Part shown: one piece after another, positions 37,971 to 49,861 of the stretch
Layout of the letters: every line of letters begins with the position of its first letter
Numbering within the stretch: position 1 is the stretch's first letter
From: Turnera subulata
Taxonomy: Eukaryota > Streptophyta > Magnoliopsida > Malpighiales > Passifloraceae
DNA length: 64,000 bases
Direction of reading: 5' to 3'
Assembly: GCA_028386065.3 (NCBI GenBank)
Contig: JAKUCV010007524.1
Coordinates: forward strand, 1 to 64,000
Notes under the pieces: generated by a model
Databases searched by the model: none
Told to the model about the DNA's origin: nothing
Seen by the model: the letters and a program-made list of their open reading frames with translations, nothing else
Position numbers and translations under genes: made by a program

Positions 37971-38618
37971 AATAGTATTTAGGTTCTTGAACGGGAGACT
38001 GATGCTTATCATTTGGAACTGAATTTCTGAGTGGTTTGATAATAGTGACGAGGCTGCTTTAGCTTGTAACTTGAAAGGAAGATACTTTGTCCTACTACAC
38101 CCAACTGAGGCAACGTCCCTGGATTCAGAGGATAATGAAAGCTGTACAGAGCAAATTAAAAAGAACCTCGAGTCTCATTGTTCTCTATTGGCAAAAACGT
38201 GTATTACCATGTGATAAGAACTAGGTAGCATAGGCACTCAGCAACAGTTTTAAGTCCTCAACAACACAAAATTGAAACATTTTTTCCTATCAGAATCACA
38301 AATTATCGATAATAATTCATTCCAATACATACAAAATACACGAACATCGACAACAAATACAAATAATGTCTGCTTTGCTCAAGATTGTTTCTTTACATAC
38401 ATTATTATCGTTCCTGTGCTGTCTGCAAATAACAGAGGAAACACAAGAACTACAGCAACCCGAAAGTAATCAATTTTATCTGTACAGCTACTATCTACAG
38501 ACTCTACAGCCACAGTATGCACCATTAATCTCCATTGCCTCGACAACATAGTAGTTAACGAGTAGAACCAGCACCGGAAATCTTCACTGCTAGAACCAAT
38601 CCCAGGCAAGCAGAAGCC

Positions 38619-39582
38619 TTAACTAATAAGCTTAACACTGCTACATTTGCTACCGAGGGAGAAGATTTCAACACGCAACACTTCATGAATGACACCCCTG
38701 CGAAGCACAAGGAGTACATCAGCCCCGTTAGCAGTAGTCAGATCCGCCAGAGAAACCGAGCGAGAATGAAACTCATCCCTTAGTCGAAATCCAAAGAACC
38801 GCTGCCCTAGCTTCCACCATTTAACATTCACTCGCTTATCTGCAATTTTGCAAGAGACAAGTGCATCCATAACATCCTCGGGCTGCCAATCATAAACATT
38901 CGAACATTAAACACCACCAGCTGACAACTCAAGCTTTTGAATTGACACATTTCTAGAACGAAATTTAATCATTAGAACAAAAATAGATGTAAATGACGGG
39001 AAATGTATTTACCGGAACTTGGAGGTCTAATATGCAGTAGAGTAAGGCAACCAAGTTAAGGAGCACATTGTTGGTCGGTTTAAAAAGTAACATCTGTACA
39101 TCTTTAAACGAGAATTGCCAAGAACACAAATTTTCAGTTAACACTTTAAGGTCCGCAAACTCTAGTGAACCGGACGAACACCGTCGTTTCACAAACTGAA
39201 CCGCAGCATCTGCTTTGATGGCTATGTCTTCGTGTCTTGCCATGTACAAATCCCTCCATATCTAAGCCAACATAACAAAAAAAAAAAAATTCACAAAAAT
39301 CAGAAAGAACCCATGTTACAGAATTGGATAATCTATACAATAACAAGAATTACAAGGGATAACCATGTGGGTCGGATTAGGAGAGGGATCACTGAGAAGG
39401 GAAGGCCACCGGGTTGTGGTTAGTGACTCCCATATGTGATCAGACTTGCATAATTCCCTCCAGAACTGGGAGCAACCGCCTAGTGCACACACATCCTCTA
39501 CCTGAAGAGAGGAGGCGATTGAGAGGACAATATCCAGAGGCAGGGAGTGTTCTATCAGATTATGCTGTGTTTGTTGTTCCAT
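38619..39582 (-). CDS. Small F-box protein, copy A
   Basis: This is a predicted SCF ubiquitin-ligase adaptor of 243 residues. Exons on the minus strand are 39582-39364, 39261-39013 and 38882-38619, all phase 0 (732 bases). The F-box spans about residues 12-60 (EHSLPLDIVLSIASSLQ, then VEDVCALGGCSQFWREL and a WPSL block). Next come LCSWQFSFKDVQMLLFKP and a C-terminal part around VNVKWWKLGQRFFGFRLRDE. No LRR, kelch or other known substrate domain is visible, so the target is unknown. Unlike copies B and C it has no intron between Gln27 and Val28: the two exons are joined exactly at CAG/GTAGAG (39502/39501). Its upstream DNA resembles that of B and C and includes GCCCAATA-type motifs near 39855. 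It is the most diverged of the three copies and looks intact. Confidence 0.85.
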
Positions 39583-40360
39583 GATGTGCTGGGAAATAGG
39601 AATTGTATTGGGGATATAATTTAGTCAATAACCCATCAATTTGATTTTCCTCTGGGTAATAGAGTTTAGTTAGATTGAGTGTGATAAACTCAGAAACTGG
39701 CGTTGGATTATATATGACTTGCAGCTTGTATTGTTTGTGGTCATGGTTGTGGAGTCAATTTTGCATAGTCAATGAGGCTTTGGGTCAAAAACCCAAATAA
39801 ATTGAATGTCGAGGGGATTGATTGGGTCAAGGCTCGAACATTGAACAATTTAAAGCCCAATACTACTTAAATTCTCTCTTTTTTATCTCGCATTTTCAGG
39901 AAATGAGCCCTGCGTGGAAACTTTGTATAGACACGTCAAAAATCCATGGTTTTAGTTCAGGGAAAAGAAAAATCCATGGTTTGTAGCATTGAAAAGCTGG
40001 TTAGAATTAAGGTAGTGTTATTTACATTGGTAGTAGCACTGGAAGCTGCTGAGATTTATGCTCATTTTTTCTGTTGTTTGGGCTATGTTTTGAGAGTCAA
40101 TATTAATTCGGGACAGTTTGTTCTGATTAAATGAAGTAAGAAATAGAGGCCGGCCGCAAATTGCAAGAAATAAAAAAACATAAGATGGTTTGACCAAGGA
40201 AATGCAGCATAGATATATAAACTCTTAATTTTGTGATTGGCTACTGTCTATGCTTTAATCTAAGTGTATATGGGTATAAGTCAAATGTCTACTGGAGTTA
40301 ATAGTTAATTAGTTCAGAATTGCCAGTTGATAACACAAATTGAACTGCTATATGTGAAGG

Positions 40361-40540
40361 GTTCGGTTCCTTTCCTTTTCTCCCAAGTCCATGGAGCCGA
40401 ATCCGCTGAGCTGGGGCGTTGGGTATGAAGTATGAACTGTTGGTTCCGTTGAATTACCATGAAAATCTGCACACTCCATCGTAGTTCATGACTTCAGGAA
40501 GGCCTGAACTAGAATATGTAGGATGATTTCTTCTTGGTGC
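40361..40540 (-). pseudogene. DRB ghost, decayed last-exon remnant
   Basis: About 180 bases here align by eye with the 3' end of the intact DRB last exon and its flank (58140-58410). Shared blocks include a GGTTCC(A/G)TT(A/G)AATTACCATGA stretch and CCTGAACTAGAA followed by GAT and TTTCTTCTT. Frames are destroyed. It sits between F-box A and CASPL A, where the array order predicts a DRB copy. Confidence 0.6.
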
Positions 40541-41441
40541 ATTATGCTTAAGAGAGATTGAACCGTCTTGGGTGGATTAATACCCTCCAGACCGATCTTG
40601 TGGTGTTGAATTCATGATTGTACAGTTTTACGCATCTAAAGTAAAATTTTGATAAGAAATCATGAGCAGAACCTGTGGGTCCTCACCTAGTATTTGCAAT
40701 TCCATGAATACAAATTACATACTAGTAAAGAAGAGCTAGACCACAATTTCCATGAGCTATATTAATCACAAGTAATAATGAAATGTTCAGGTTCCTCTCG
40801 GTGGGAACACATAATAAATTGAAAGAACAGTTGGTGGATCATATATCAAATGAACAGAAAGAAGCGATGTACTGATCATCATCATCGTGAGTGATGAAAA
40901 GAGAGGTAAAATGTATTTATATGACTCAAGTCATAAAATTGGTGTAGGCCGCGGAGGCAGGCTATAAAATTGGTGCCTTCTACTATTCAGCATCTTAGAT
41001 TGCCAAAGGGAATTGAACAATGAACAAGACAGTGAATAAAGGAAAATTAAAGAGGACTGTGTCACTTTTAAGTGTAGAATTGAATTCAACAATGTCATGG
41101 ATATACAAATTAGTATGGTGTCTGCAATACATATATATTGCATGGAAGAAAAGTTAGAGATTGAAATATTACTATTAATTACCATCTCAGAGGCATTTTT
41201 CTGTAATTTGAATGAAGTTTAAATATCCGGTGCAATTTTGATTAATATGAACTTATTTCTTATACATTACATCATTACTTAATAGTATTGCTTCTAAGTT
41301 GATACAATCCCATAAATACAAATTACAGAGAAAAAAGAGTTATACAAGATACAATTTGCTACAGGAAAGACCTCCATAGTTAACATATAAAAGTTTAACA
41401 CACATTATATATATATGTATCATGGTAACTAGTATAGTTGT

Positions 41442-43820
41442 CTATTTTGGAATCCGCCGGCGAAGGGAGAAGACAGAAAGCATAACGAGTATAAGAAGCA
41501 CAACCGAAGCAACCAATGAAAGTGCAACGGAGCTGCTCAAACGCCGACAATGTTTCTCAAACATGTTGCATAACTTTCCCCAACCTGCATGATTGTTTCC
41601 CTTCAATGCAATATAGCCAACACCTCCAGCTGCTCCAACCGCGGTTGCTAATATTCCTAGTAATAACTGCGCATACCAAAAAAAAAAAAAAAAATTGCGC
41701 ATATAAGATCCTCTCTTACTTCGGATTTTATCAAAAAAAAAGAAATAGAAACATTTCTTAATGTGTGAAATAAGAGTTACTCCAACCAACAATACTTTAA
41801 AAGGTTATCAAACTTAGAAGGGATAAAGATCTCGAGTTTGATTATAAGCGTAACTATGCAATATGCTGCCATTGGTATGCAAAAGAATTTGGGAAAAACA
41901 AAAAATTCAGCGTTGGAGAGCTTTATTCATTGGTGAGCTAATCTTGGTTGAACTGGATTTGTCAAGGCCTAATGAATTTTAAGATCCCAATAATTAATTA
42001 GATAAAGAAACTAGAAAGAGTACTTACCAGGTCCAGAACTGCAAAATGGAGCAAGAACTTGGTTGCTAATTCTGGCTTTGAGATGACGGTGAAGGATGCA
42101 ACCGCAGAAGGGATGCTGTACAGTGCTGCTACGAACATTGCCGCCACAAGGTATCTGTATTGATCATTTTCATTTTCGGTTTAAGCTACTTATTAATATA
42201 TGGGATCCAAACTGTTAGAAAAACAAAATCACTCTCGCTAGTAACTAAACCAAAGAATTCTGGAAGATAGGACATCATTTGTTATCGGACTTTTTATTAT
42301 TAAGATTATAAGAACAAAAAAATGTTCTACCAAGGTTATAAGTATGCATACAAAAAAAAAAAGAACAAAAGAAAATTATTTGCCTATAATATGCATACTT
42401 TTGGAACATATCTGCTCTAATTAATAACTGGTCTAGTTGAAAGGAGTGAGCCTAACACGAAATTTTCTCTATTCAAAAGATTTAAACCGAGTTCTTGTTT
42501 AATTAAGGAGATCAAGCACCCGAAGCCTTCAATCAATCATGTCTACGTACCTTGGTGTTGATTATCTGAATTTTAACTGTGCACAGGCAGAAAGGAATGT
42601 ATCAAAACTCTATACTAATCGGTTAAAGATCAATTTCGGTAGCACAGGTTTAATTTTATTATATTTGTGTTTTACAAATATGCATCTTATAGCTATTTGT
42701 TTGTAAATGCTATTGTATATTTGACATTAGGAATTAATGACGTCCAATAACCATATCTTTTCCCCAATATAGGTCAACGTCAGTTTTCTCCGGTGAATCG
42801 AAGCATGCAGGCGAAATTTGTTCTTGACAAACAATGATTTTCCCTTTGAAACTAATAATGATTTACAAGTAGTCACAAACGGGAAAAAATTGTTTCCTGC
42901 CAGTAAATATTTGTTTCATTAGCCTTTTAGAGTGTTATATATCTGGGAGATCTTGAATGATCCCGGATTAGTAAATTATGAGGGAAAATTAATTTGCTGA
43001 GCTTTTTTCTTTTTTCTTTCTAAATATTGTTATTCAGTTTTTTTTTTAATCCGAAAGAAGTAGGGTTAATCAAGCACTGAAAGGTCCAGAAATACCAGCA
43101 ACACAGATCTCTGCTGACCATGCTTTAGAAATAACTAAATTTGTGGAATTATTGAAGCTTGAATTTGAAGTAGATTATTAAGGGAGCCTGCACACAAAAA
43201 GAAGAGAGGAGAAAAACGAAAACAACTTTTGTTGATTAAGTTTACCTTTGTCACCTTGTACATCCTGCAACCACTCAACAGCAACATGATAGTATAGCTC
43301 TTTTTTTTTTTTTGGTAAGAAATGATTCTGAATTAGAACTATTTAGAAAACGTAAAGTCATTCTATTGGTTTTAACTCAATCCTCATGCATGATAGTATA
43401 GCTTCCTAGTCTCGTTTCCATGAGCACATCATCATAGAATTTAGGCAAATTCAATGGTACGCAGTGAGCATTTTTCCTAGAGTTAACATATTCTTTTGGC
43501 ACTAAATGTGCAACCGAAGTGTCAATAATAAATTTTCACAGAGATGTATAGTGCTAAGTGTTAACTCACATGAAAGCTGGTTGGTCACTAAACTTGGCTT
43601 CAACAGGAACTCGAATAGGCAGTCCTGGGACAGGAACCAACGCCGTTTGCTTGCTGGTCAGCCCGACCAGAATACTGGTCACTGCCGCTGCAAACAACAA
43701 TACCCTAAGGATAACATGAACTCCGAAAAAATCCCGGCCGCCACTTGGTGGTGTTGGTAGAGCTGCTTCAGCCTTAATATCAGCTTCTGGGTCAGGCTTA
43801 ACAACGCTAGATGTTGCCAT
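41442..43820 (-). CDS. CASP-like membrane protein, copy A
   Basis: This is a four-helix plasma-membrane protein of the Casparian strip membrane domain-like family (CASPL1 type), 200 residues. Exons on the minus strand are 43820-43570, 42154-42028 and 41666-41442 (603 bases). Helices fall at about 33-54, 85-105, 117-145 and 175-195. The two polar residues diagnostic of the CASP/MARVEL fold are present: Arg39 in helix 1 (ILRVLLF) and Asp125 in helix 3 (AVLDLLLLG). The N-terminus is cytosolic, Pro/Glu-rich ([18 protein letters not shown]). The C-terminus ends RRRIPK. An ATG four codons upstream is in frame, but the chosen start matches the CASPL start of copy B. TTATAAAT-like sequence ~85 bases upstream may be its TATA box. 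CASP proteins build diffusion barriers by scaffolding wall enzymes. CASPLs have wider, mostly unknown roles. Confidence 0.92.
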
Positions 43821-44605
43821 GAGGTATTTCACAAGACAAAGATGGTTTGAATATAGGGCTTGCTAGTCTGTTGGAGAAACTTACAAGAGGAGGTGTGTAC
43901 TTATAAATGTGTGTATATGGCTGTGTATTTATATTTGGTTGCTCAAGGCAAAAACTAACTATGACAGTGCCTTGTATGGTTGGTGTTCCAAGCACATCAA
44001 GTGAATTGATTATTGAACAAAATTAAATCGTGGGTTGTACTTAATTGGGTTTGTGAACCATGAGAGAGTGGACAATGATAATTATTTATGGACTTGACTA
44101 GTTCATACTAAATCCTGCAGATATTCCTTTGCTGCTTTCTTTACTTCCCACTCCCATTTAATAGGTTGGGTAACCAATTACAAGTCAGGTAGTAGCTTTA
44201 GTATCAATTTGCGATATTTTACTCGATTATATATATATATATTGCATCAGTTGACTTGCGTATTCAAGGGTTTTTTTAGATTCTTACGCTTATCCAAGTT
44301 TTTTTTTTTTAAGATTCTATGCTTATCCAAGTTTCTTGGGGACAGAAAGGCTAGAGCCAAAAGAAAAAGGACAAGAAAACGGTAGCCTTTTGCATCATCA
44401 TAGACGAGGATAACAGCTGCTCAGCTGTGAAAGGATTTTTTTTGATACTAGGACTAAAAGTGTTGTCTTTTGATTTTTGATGAATTAAGAGACTAAAAAG
44501 ATACGAAATGATCTAAATCAGGCATGCATGAACCCCAAAAATTGCAATGTGTTTTCTCTATTCGTTGATTGAGTCATTATTTCAATTTGAGTTTTATACG
44601 AACTG

Positions 44606-44992
44606 ATCCCTAGCTCACGCATTCGTTCACAAACCTTTTTCTGCTAATTCTTGATGCAGCACACGCTCAACTTGCACAGAATGACGTGAAATATCAAACT
44701 TTGGCAAATATCCAGTGTTACTCAGGATATATTACACTTAAATCATAAATTATGCAACTTATGCGGGTGGCCGTGTCCTTGTACATCCATTGATGTATGG
44801 TAAGGGATTTGAGAATACAACATCTAAAGTCATTGATTGTGCAGACGCGCTTACATATTTATCCATTCTTTTCTTCCTACTCCATTCTTTGGATGATTGT
44901 TTGGTCCATGATGGGAAAACTGAAGACCGTAATTGGAAGAGGTTACTAGAACATAAAAGTTCAGCTCTGATTTCAGATTCTTGTAATTACTA
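44606..44992. repeat. Duplicated segment X, copy 2
   Basis: Bases 44606-44940 match 37635-37970. Bases 44940-44990 match the last 50 bases of the window (63951-64000), so this copy runs further than copy 1 and bridges the other two. It lies upstream of CASPL A and downstream of CASPL B on the minus strand. No gene is supported. Confidence 0.75.
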
Positions 44993-46104
44993 TGCTTTTT
45001 TTTGAACCGCCTTGTAATTACTATGCTTATGTGCACACATTTGAAGCTCTTTGATGGCCCTGCTTTATGACTTCCAATTTACAAGTGATAGACTAGTTTA
45101 TTTCCCTTATTCTCCACTACTCTCTGTTGCACACTAGTGAAGCACTGATCAAGGATAGTAGTTCTTCCCCATTTCCTTTTTCTTTTCCCTTCCAGATCTT
45201 GAAGGCGAAGGATAACAGAAGTATTATCTGACTAATTCGGCTAGAGTCATGAGATCATGGATGAGGCAGAGAAATAGCTATATACTCTTACAAACAAGAG
45301 GGCACATGAAAACTTGTAGGCTCCTCAGAAACTGTCTTGTGCGTCCCTCCCCTTGTCAAAGTTTAGGAGTCGTAATTGATGTCTTACTGATTAACCATTT
45401 CATCTGTGATTTGCACGGAACCGGGAAACACTAGTATTTTTCAATTCATCACACACATATATATATATATAAGTAATGGTTGATTCTGAAATTAATTGAG
45501 CTGTGGGGCTAAGCTAGTGGTGAACTTTCAGATGGGGTGATGGTTGGGGACAGAGATGCTATCATCTGGGGAAGGTGCAGCCATGCAGCCCACATTTCTT
45601 CAACATCTCAAAAGTGAGAAATTAAGAGTGACAGTAGGCTGTTCTGGCATCTTGGACTCAGGCCTAAGATTTCTCTGGCTCTGTTCTCTGTAGGCAAAGC
45701 TGTTATTTGTGGATGGTATTTATGGCTTCATGTTAATAGATTGACTGCAGTTTTGACTCATGAATTTCTCAGAACAGAGACTTTTTGCTCATGAATCATG
45801 TCATAATTGAGTCCTGTTGAACCCCCATGATTTTGTTGTTTTAGACATCTAGAGATGAGAATTTGGTAAGAAAATTGCAGGATAATCTAGTGAGTCCTCA
45901 CGCAAATTGTTCAACGCAAGTCAGTCAATACACATTTAATAAAGTTTGCTACCACACAAATTACGTACACACAGAGAAAAGAGCTACACCCAGATACAAT
46001 TTACAAAGCAACATCTCCACAAGATGAAACACTAAAGTTGAGCACATGATTGAAAGACACTTCCAGAGAAAATTATGGCTTCTGGTTTCTTCATACGAAG
46101 TTGT
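44993..46104. other. Spacer between segment X and CASPL B
   Basis: AT-rich DNA with an (AT)n tract near 45457-45472. No gene was recognised. Confidence 0.5.
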
Positions 46105-47282
46105 CTATTTTGGAATCCGTCGGTGGATGGTGCAGACAGAGAGCATAATGAGAATAACAAGCACTATCGAAGCGACCAGTGAAAGAGTAATGGAGCTGGA
46201 AAAATGATGACAGTATTTTCCAACGTTATTGCATATATACCTTCCCCCACCTTGCATGACTATTGCCCTTGAATCCAATGTAACCAACCCCTGCTGATGC
46301 TCCAGTGGCGGCTGCTACTATTCCCAGCAACAACTCCTCATTAAGATTTTTAGCATAATTAAAGAAAAAAACTGCACATTAAGATTTTCCATATCCATTT
46401 GTTACTTTAGTTCTTGCTTTCCCAGCAACAAAAAGAAAACAAAATTTCTCAATATGTGAAACAACAACTGAGATGGTAATTTTTTAAAAAAATTAGTAGT
46501 GAGAAGGGATAAAAAAGTCTTTGAGTTCTGAGTTAGAAGTAGTATTACTATATTTACAATACCAATTGTGCTATCTATACACAAGAAAAAACTAGGGAAA
46601 AGAAGAAAGACTACGTACCACGTCCCAAAATACAGAATGGAGCAAGGCCTTGGTTGCTAATCCTGGCTTTGAGTTGAGCCCAAGAGATACTACCGCCGTA
46701 ATGATGCCGTACAGTGTTGTTACAGCCATTGCTGCTACAAGGTATCTGTAATAATGATATCCTGTTAAGCTAGTAGATTTATACATGTATTGGCTAATAT
46801 GGATGTTGGATCTCACCCCTCGTATTTTTGCAAGATGAGTACCAAATAAACGTAAAGGTTTTAATTATCCACATGCATGATAGTGTAGCTTCTTAGTCAA
46901 GTTTCCACGAAGGCAAATTCTATGGTAAACAGTGAGCATTTTTCGTAGATTTTTTAACATGTACTTTTGGCATGAAAATGTACAGCCAAAGTGATCAATA
47001 ATAAATTTTCACAAAGATAGCGTTAACTCACATGAAGGCTGGTTGGTCACTAAACTTGGCTTCAACACGAACTCGAATAGGCAGTCCTGGGACAGGAACC
47101 AATGCTGTTTGCTTGCTGGTCACCTCGACCAGAATACTGGTCACTGCGACTGCAAACAACAATACCCTGAGGATAACTTGAACACCAAAAAAATCCAGGC
47201 CGCCGCTTGCTGGTGTTGGTGGAGCTGCTTCAGTGTTAATATCAGCTTCTGGGTCAGGCTTAATGCCGTTGGATGATGCCAT
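46105..47282 (-). pseudogene. CASP-like protein, copy B, frameshifted
   Basis: This is a paralogue of copy A. Exons 1 (47282-47032) and 2 (46745-46619) are open and splice in the same phases as copy A. In the last exon (from 46333), the codons after HARWGK read GTATATA where copy A has TTA, a net gain of four bases. The frame then reaches TAA at 46226-46228. The old frame resumes after the insert with the helix-4 sequence SLVASIVLVILIMLSV and ends HRRIPK at 46105. The acceptor of this exon is also poor (GAG, with no pyrimidine tract). A product would lack helix 4. The CASPL Arg and Asp positions are still present in exons 1 and 2. The promoter is close to that of copy A, so transcription is possible. 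Confidence 0.8.
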
Positions 47283-48506
47283 GATGTATTCAACAGACAA
47301 AGATGGTTTGGTTTGAATATAGGGCTAGCCAGCCTCTTGGAGAAACTTAAGAGGAGGTGTGTGTACTTATAAATGTATATATGGCTGTGTATTTATATTT
47401 GGTTGCTCAAGGCAAAAACTAATTATGACAGTGCCTTGTATGGTTGGTGTTCCAAGCACATCAAGTGAAGTGATTATTGAACAAAATTAAATCGTGGGTT
47501 ATACTTAATTGGGTTTGTGAACCATGCGAGTGAACAATGATAATTATGGACTTGACTAGTTCATACTAAATCCTACAGATATTCATTATATTTCCATTTG
47601 ATTTTTTTTTGAAAATTTAGTTCAATTCAGCACAAATAGTTTCCATGGCCAGACCCATCCTGTTGCAAAAAGTATGCATTATCTGCTACGTATAAGGATC
47701 CAAATTTGATTACTTTGTTACACTTAGCGGATGATTAACTCGCATCTGGAATTGGTTTTAAACCTTTTGGCATGGAAACTACAGTGGTTCTTTCAGATCA
47801 GATGTTCAGTAAAGATGGAAAAAAGAATACAACCTCCACATGCAGATTGTTAAGAGCAGTTTTGTCCAAGAATCTTACAAGATTGAAACGATACTAGGCT
47901 CGTGATAAAACTGTTTCCTACCATCCACCAATACATGCAATGTTGTCTCTAGCCTGTTTCACTTCTAATTGCATAGCCCGGATTCATCAAAAAAAAAAAA
48001 AAAATCACTTTGTCTCAAACAGATCACTTCAGTTCAGAGTGTATCTGCTGCATGCCAAGGAGAAGCACCAAAAATAGGCCACCAGAGGCAGTAAGCAACA
48101 ATTTCCAATCCTCAAATCATGTAATTGCAACATTTTGCCTATTAGAATCACAAATCATCAGTAATAAATCATTCCAATACATAGAGAATACAAGAACATC
48201 AACAACAAGTACAGCAAATGAGTGCTTGCTCAAAAGATAGTTTTCTTGCATACATAAATATAGGCATTAGCCTAGATAGGCAAGAACCAGAGCAATGCAA
48301 ATGCCTGCAACACATTAACAATCACTACATCTCCTATTTACAGACTCCAGAGTCACTGCATATCAACCTTTGAAACACATGACTTGACAACATTACACAA
48401 AAACAAATGCAACAAGCGCCAGAGATCTCCAGTACAAGATACAGTAGCAGACACGAAGAAGCATTATCCAAGTGTAAGGGTGCGATTACATTATCTTTCT
48501 AGGCAT
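47283..48506. other. CASPL B promoter and F-box B 3' flank
   Basis: Holds the promoter-like block shared by all CASPL copies, then a spacer shared with 55329-56264. At 47578-47587 the sequence GATATTCATT is the uninterrupted counterpart of the Pack-MULE target site. No further gene is seen. Confidence 0.65.
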
Positions 48507-49540
48507 CTAGTCTAATACCTCAATGCGCAATGACTTACTACCAATATCCCCCATAAGTATTGGACATACATCAGGGTATTTAACAGAACCCAGATCCTCC
48601 AGAGAATAAAACTTTTCCTTTAGTAGAAATCCAAAAAACCACCGATTAAGCTTCCACCATATAACATCCACTCGCCTATCCGCAATTTTGCAAGAGACAA
48701 GGCCATCCACTATATCCTTGGCCTGCCAATCGTAAACATTCAAATATCAACACCACCCACTCATAGAGCTTAAGCTTTTTGTTGACACATTAAAATAGAT
48801 GTAGAACAAAGTTGAATCATCAGAGAAAAAGTGGAGACTAGATGCCAAGAAAGTTTTAAAAGACAACAAAAAAAAGATACATATACCTTCAACTGTAGGT
48901 TGAAAATGCAGTAGTGTAAGGCAATCAAGTTAAGGTACACACTGATGGTGGGTTTGAACAGTAACATTTGAACGTCTTTAAACGAGAATTGCCAAGAACA
49001 CAGTTTTTCAGTTAACACTTTATAGTCCTCGAACTCGAATGAACCCGAGTTACCCGGCAAACAACGTTGTTCCACAAACTCCACCGCAGTTCCAGCTTTG
49101 TGGGCCCTGTCTGCGTTTGTTTCCATGTAAAACTCCTTCCATCCCTAAAACCCAACAACAAAAGAAACCCCAAAATCAAAGAGAAACCCACATTTGCAAA
49201 ATTTCAAAAAATGTTAAGAATGACGAGAAGATAACCATGTTGGTAGGAATAGGAGATGGATCGGTGGAAAGGGAAGGCCATCGGTTCCTGGCTAGTGGCT
49301 CCCAAATGTGATCAGACCTGCATAGTTCCCTCCAAAACTGGGAGCAACTGCCTAGTGCACACACGTCCTCTACCTGAAAAAGGAAAGAAACGAGAAAAGA
49401 ATATGAAAAGAATGCAACTTGAAGGAGGTGAAACTGAACGAGCCAAGGTGGAAAACTGGAACCTGAAGAGAGGAGGCGATTTTGAGGGCAATATCCATAG
49501 GGAGGGAGCATTCAATTACATTACAGTGAGGTTTTCTCAT
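48507..49540 (-). CDS. Small F-box protein, copy B
   Basis: A paralogue of copy A, 229 residues. Exons on the minus strand are 49540-49463, 49373-49236, 49144-48887 and 48722-48507, all phase 0 (690 bases). The F-box begins IECSLPMDIALKIASSLQ and continues after intron 1 with VEDVCALGSCSQFWREL. The LCSWQFSFKDVQMLLFKP block is unchanged from copy A. The C-terminus is shorter (GSKSLRIEVLD). It is much closer to copy C than to A, which implies a later duplication of B and C. It carries a 7-residue stretch around CLPGNSGS that C lacks. The 89-base first intron is absent from copy A. No damage was found, so it may be functional. Confidence 0.85.
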
Positions 49541-49861
49541 GGTGTTCTGGGAATTGTGAGGAACAGAAACCGGGTTTGGATTTTTGGATTATAAATTTGC
49601 TTTCTTGGGTGGAAATGATTTATGATTTTGAGTTTCGGTGAAGGAAGCGCGGCCTGTGCTCATGGACTTGGAGTCAACTTTGTTGTATAAGGCTATAAGC
49701 GACGGGGCCTTGGATCAAAGCCCAATAAAACAATGCAGGGAGGCTTGGGTTAAGGGTTGAATAAAATGTAAAGAGGCCCAATATGTTGGATAGTTAAAGC
49801 CCAAAGCGAAAAGAAAAGAAAAAACAGGGACGAGAGTCGCGTGGTTCTACTACGCATTTTT

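Noticed and set aside
49256..49594. 112-codon plus-strand frame across F-box B
   Set aside because: Antisense to exons 1-2 of F-box B, which have clean splice sites and a conserved domain.
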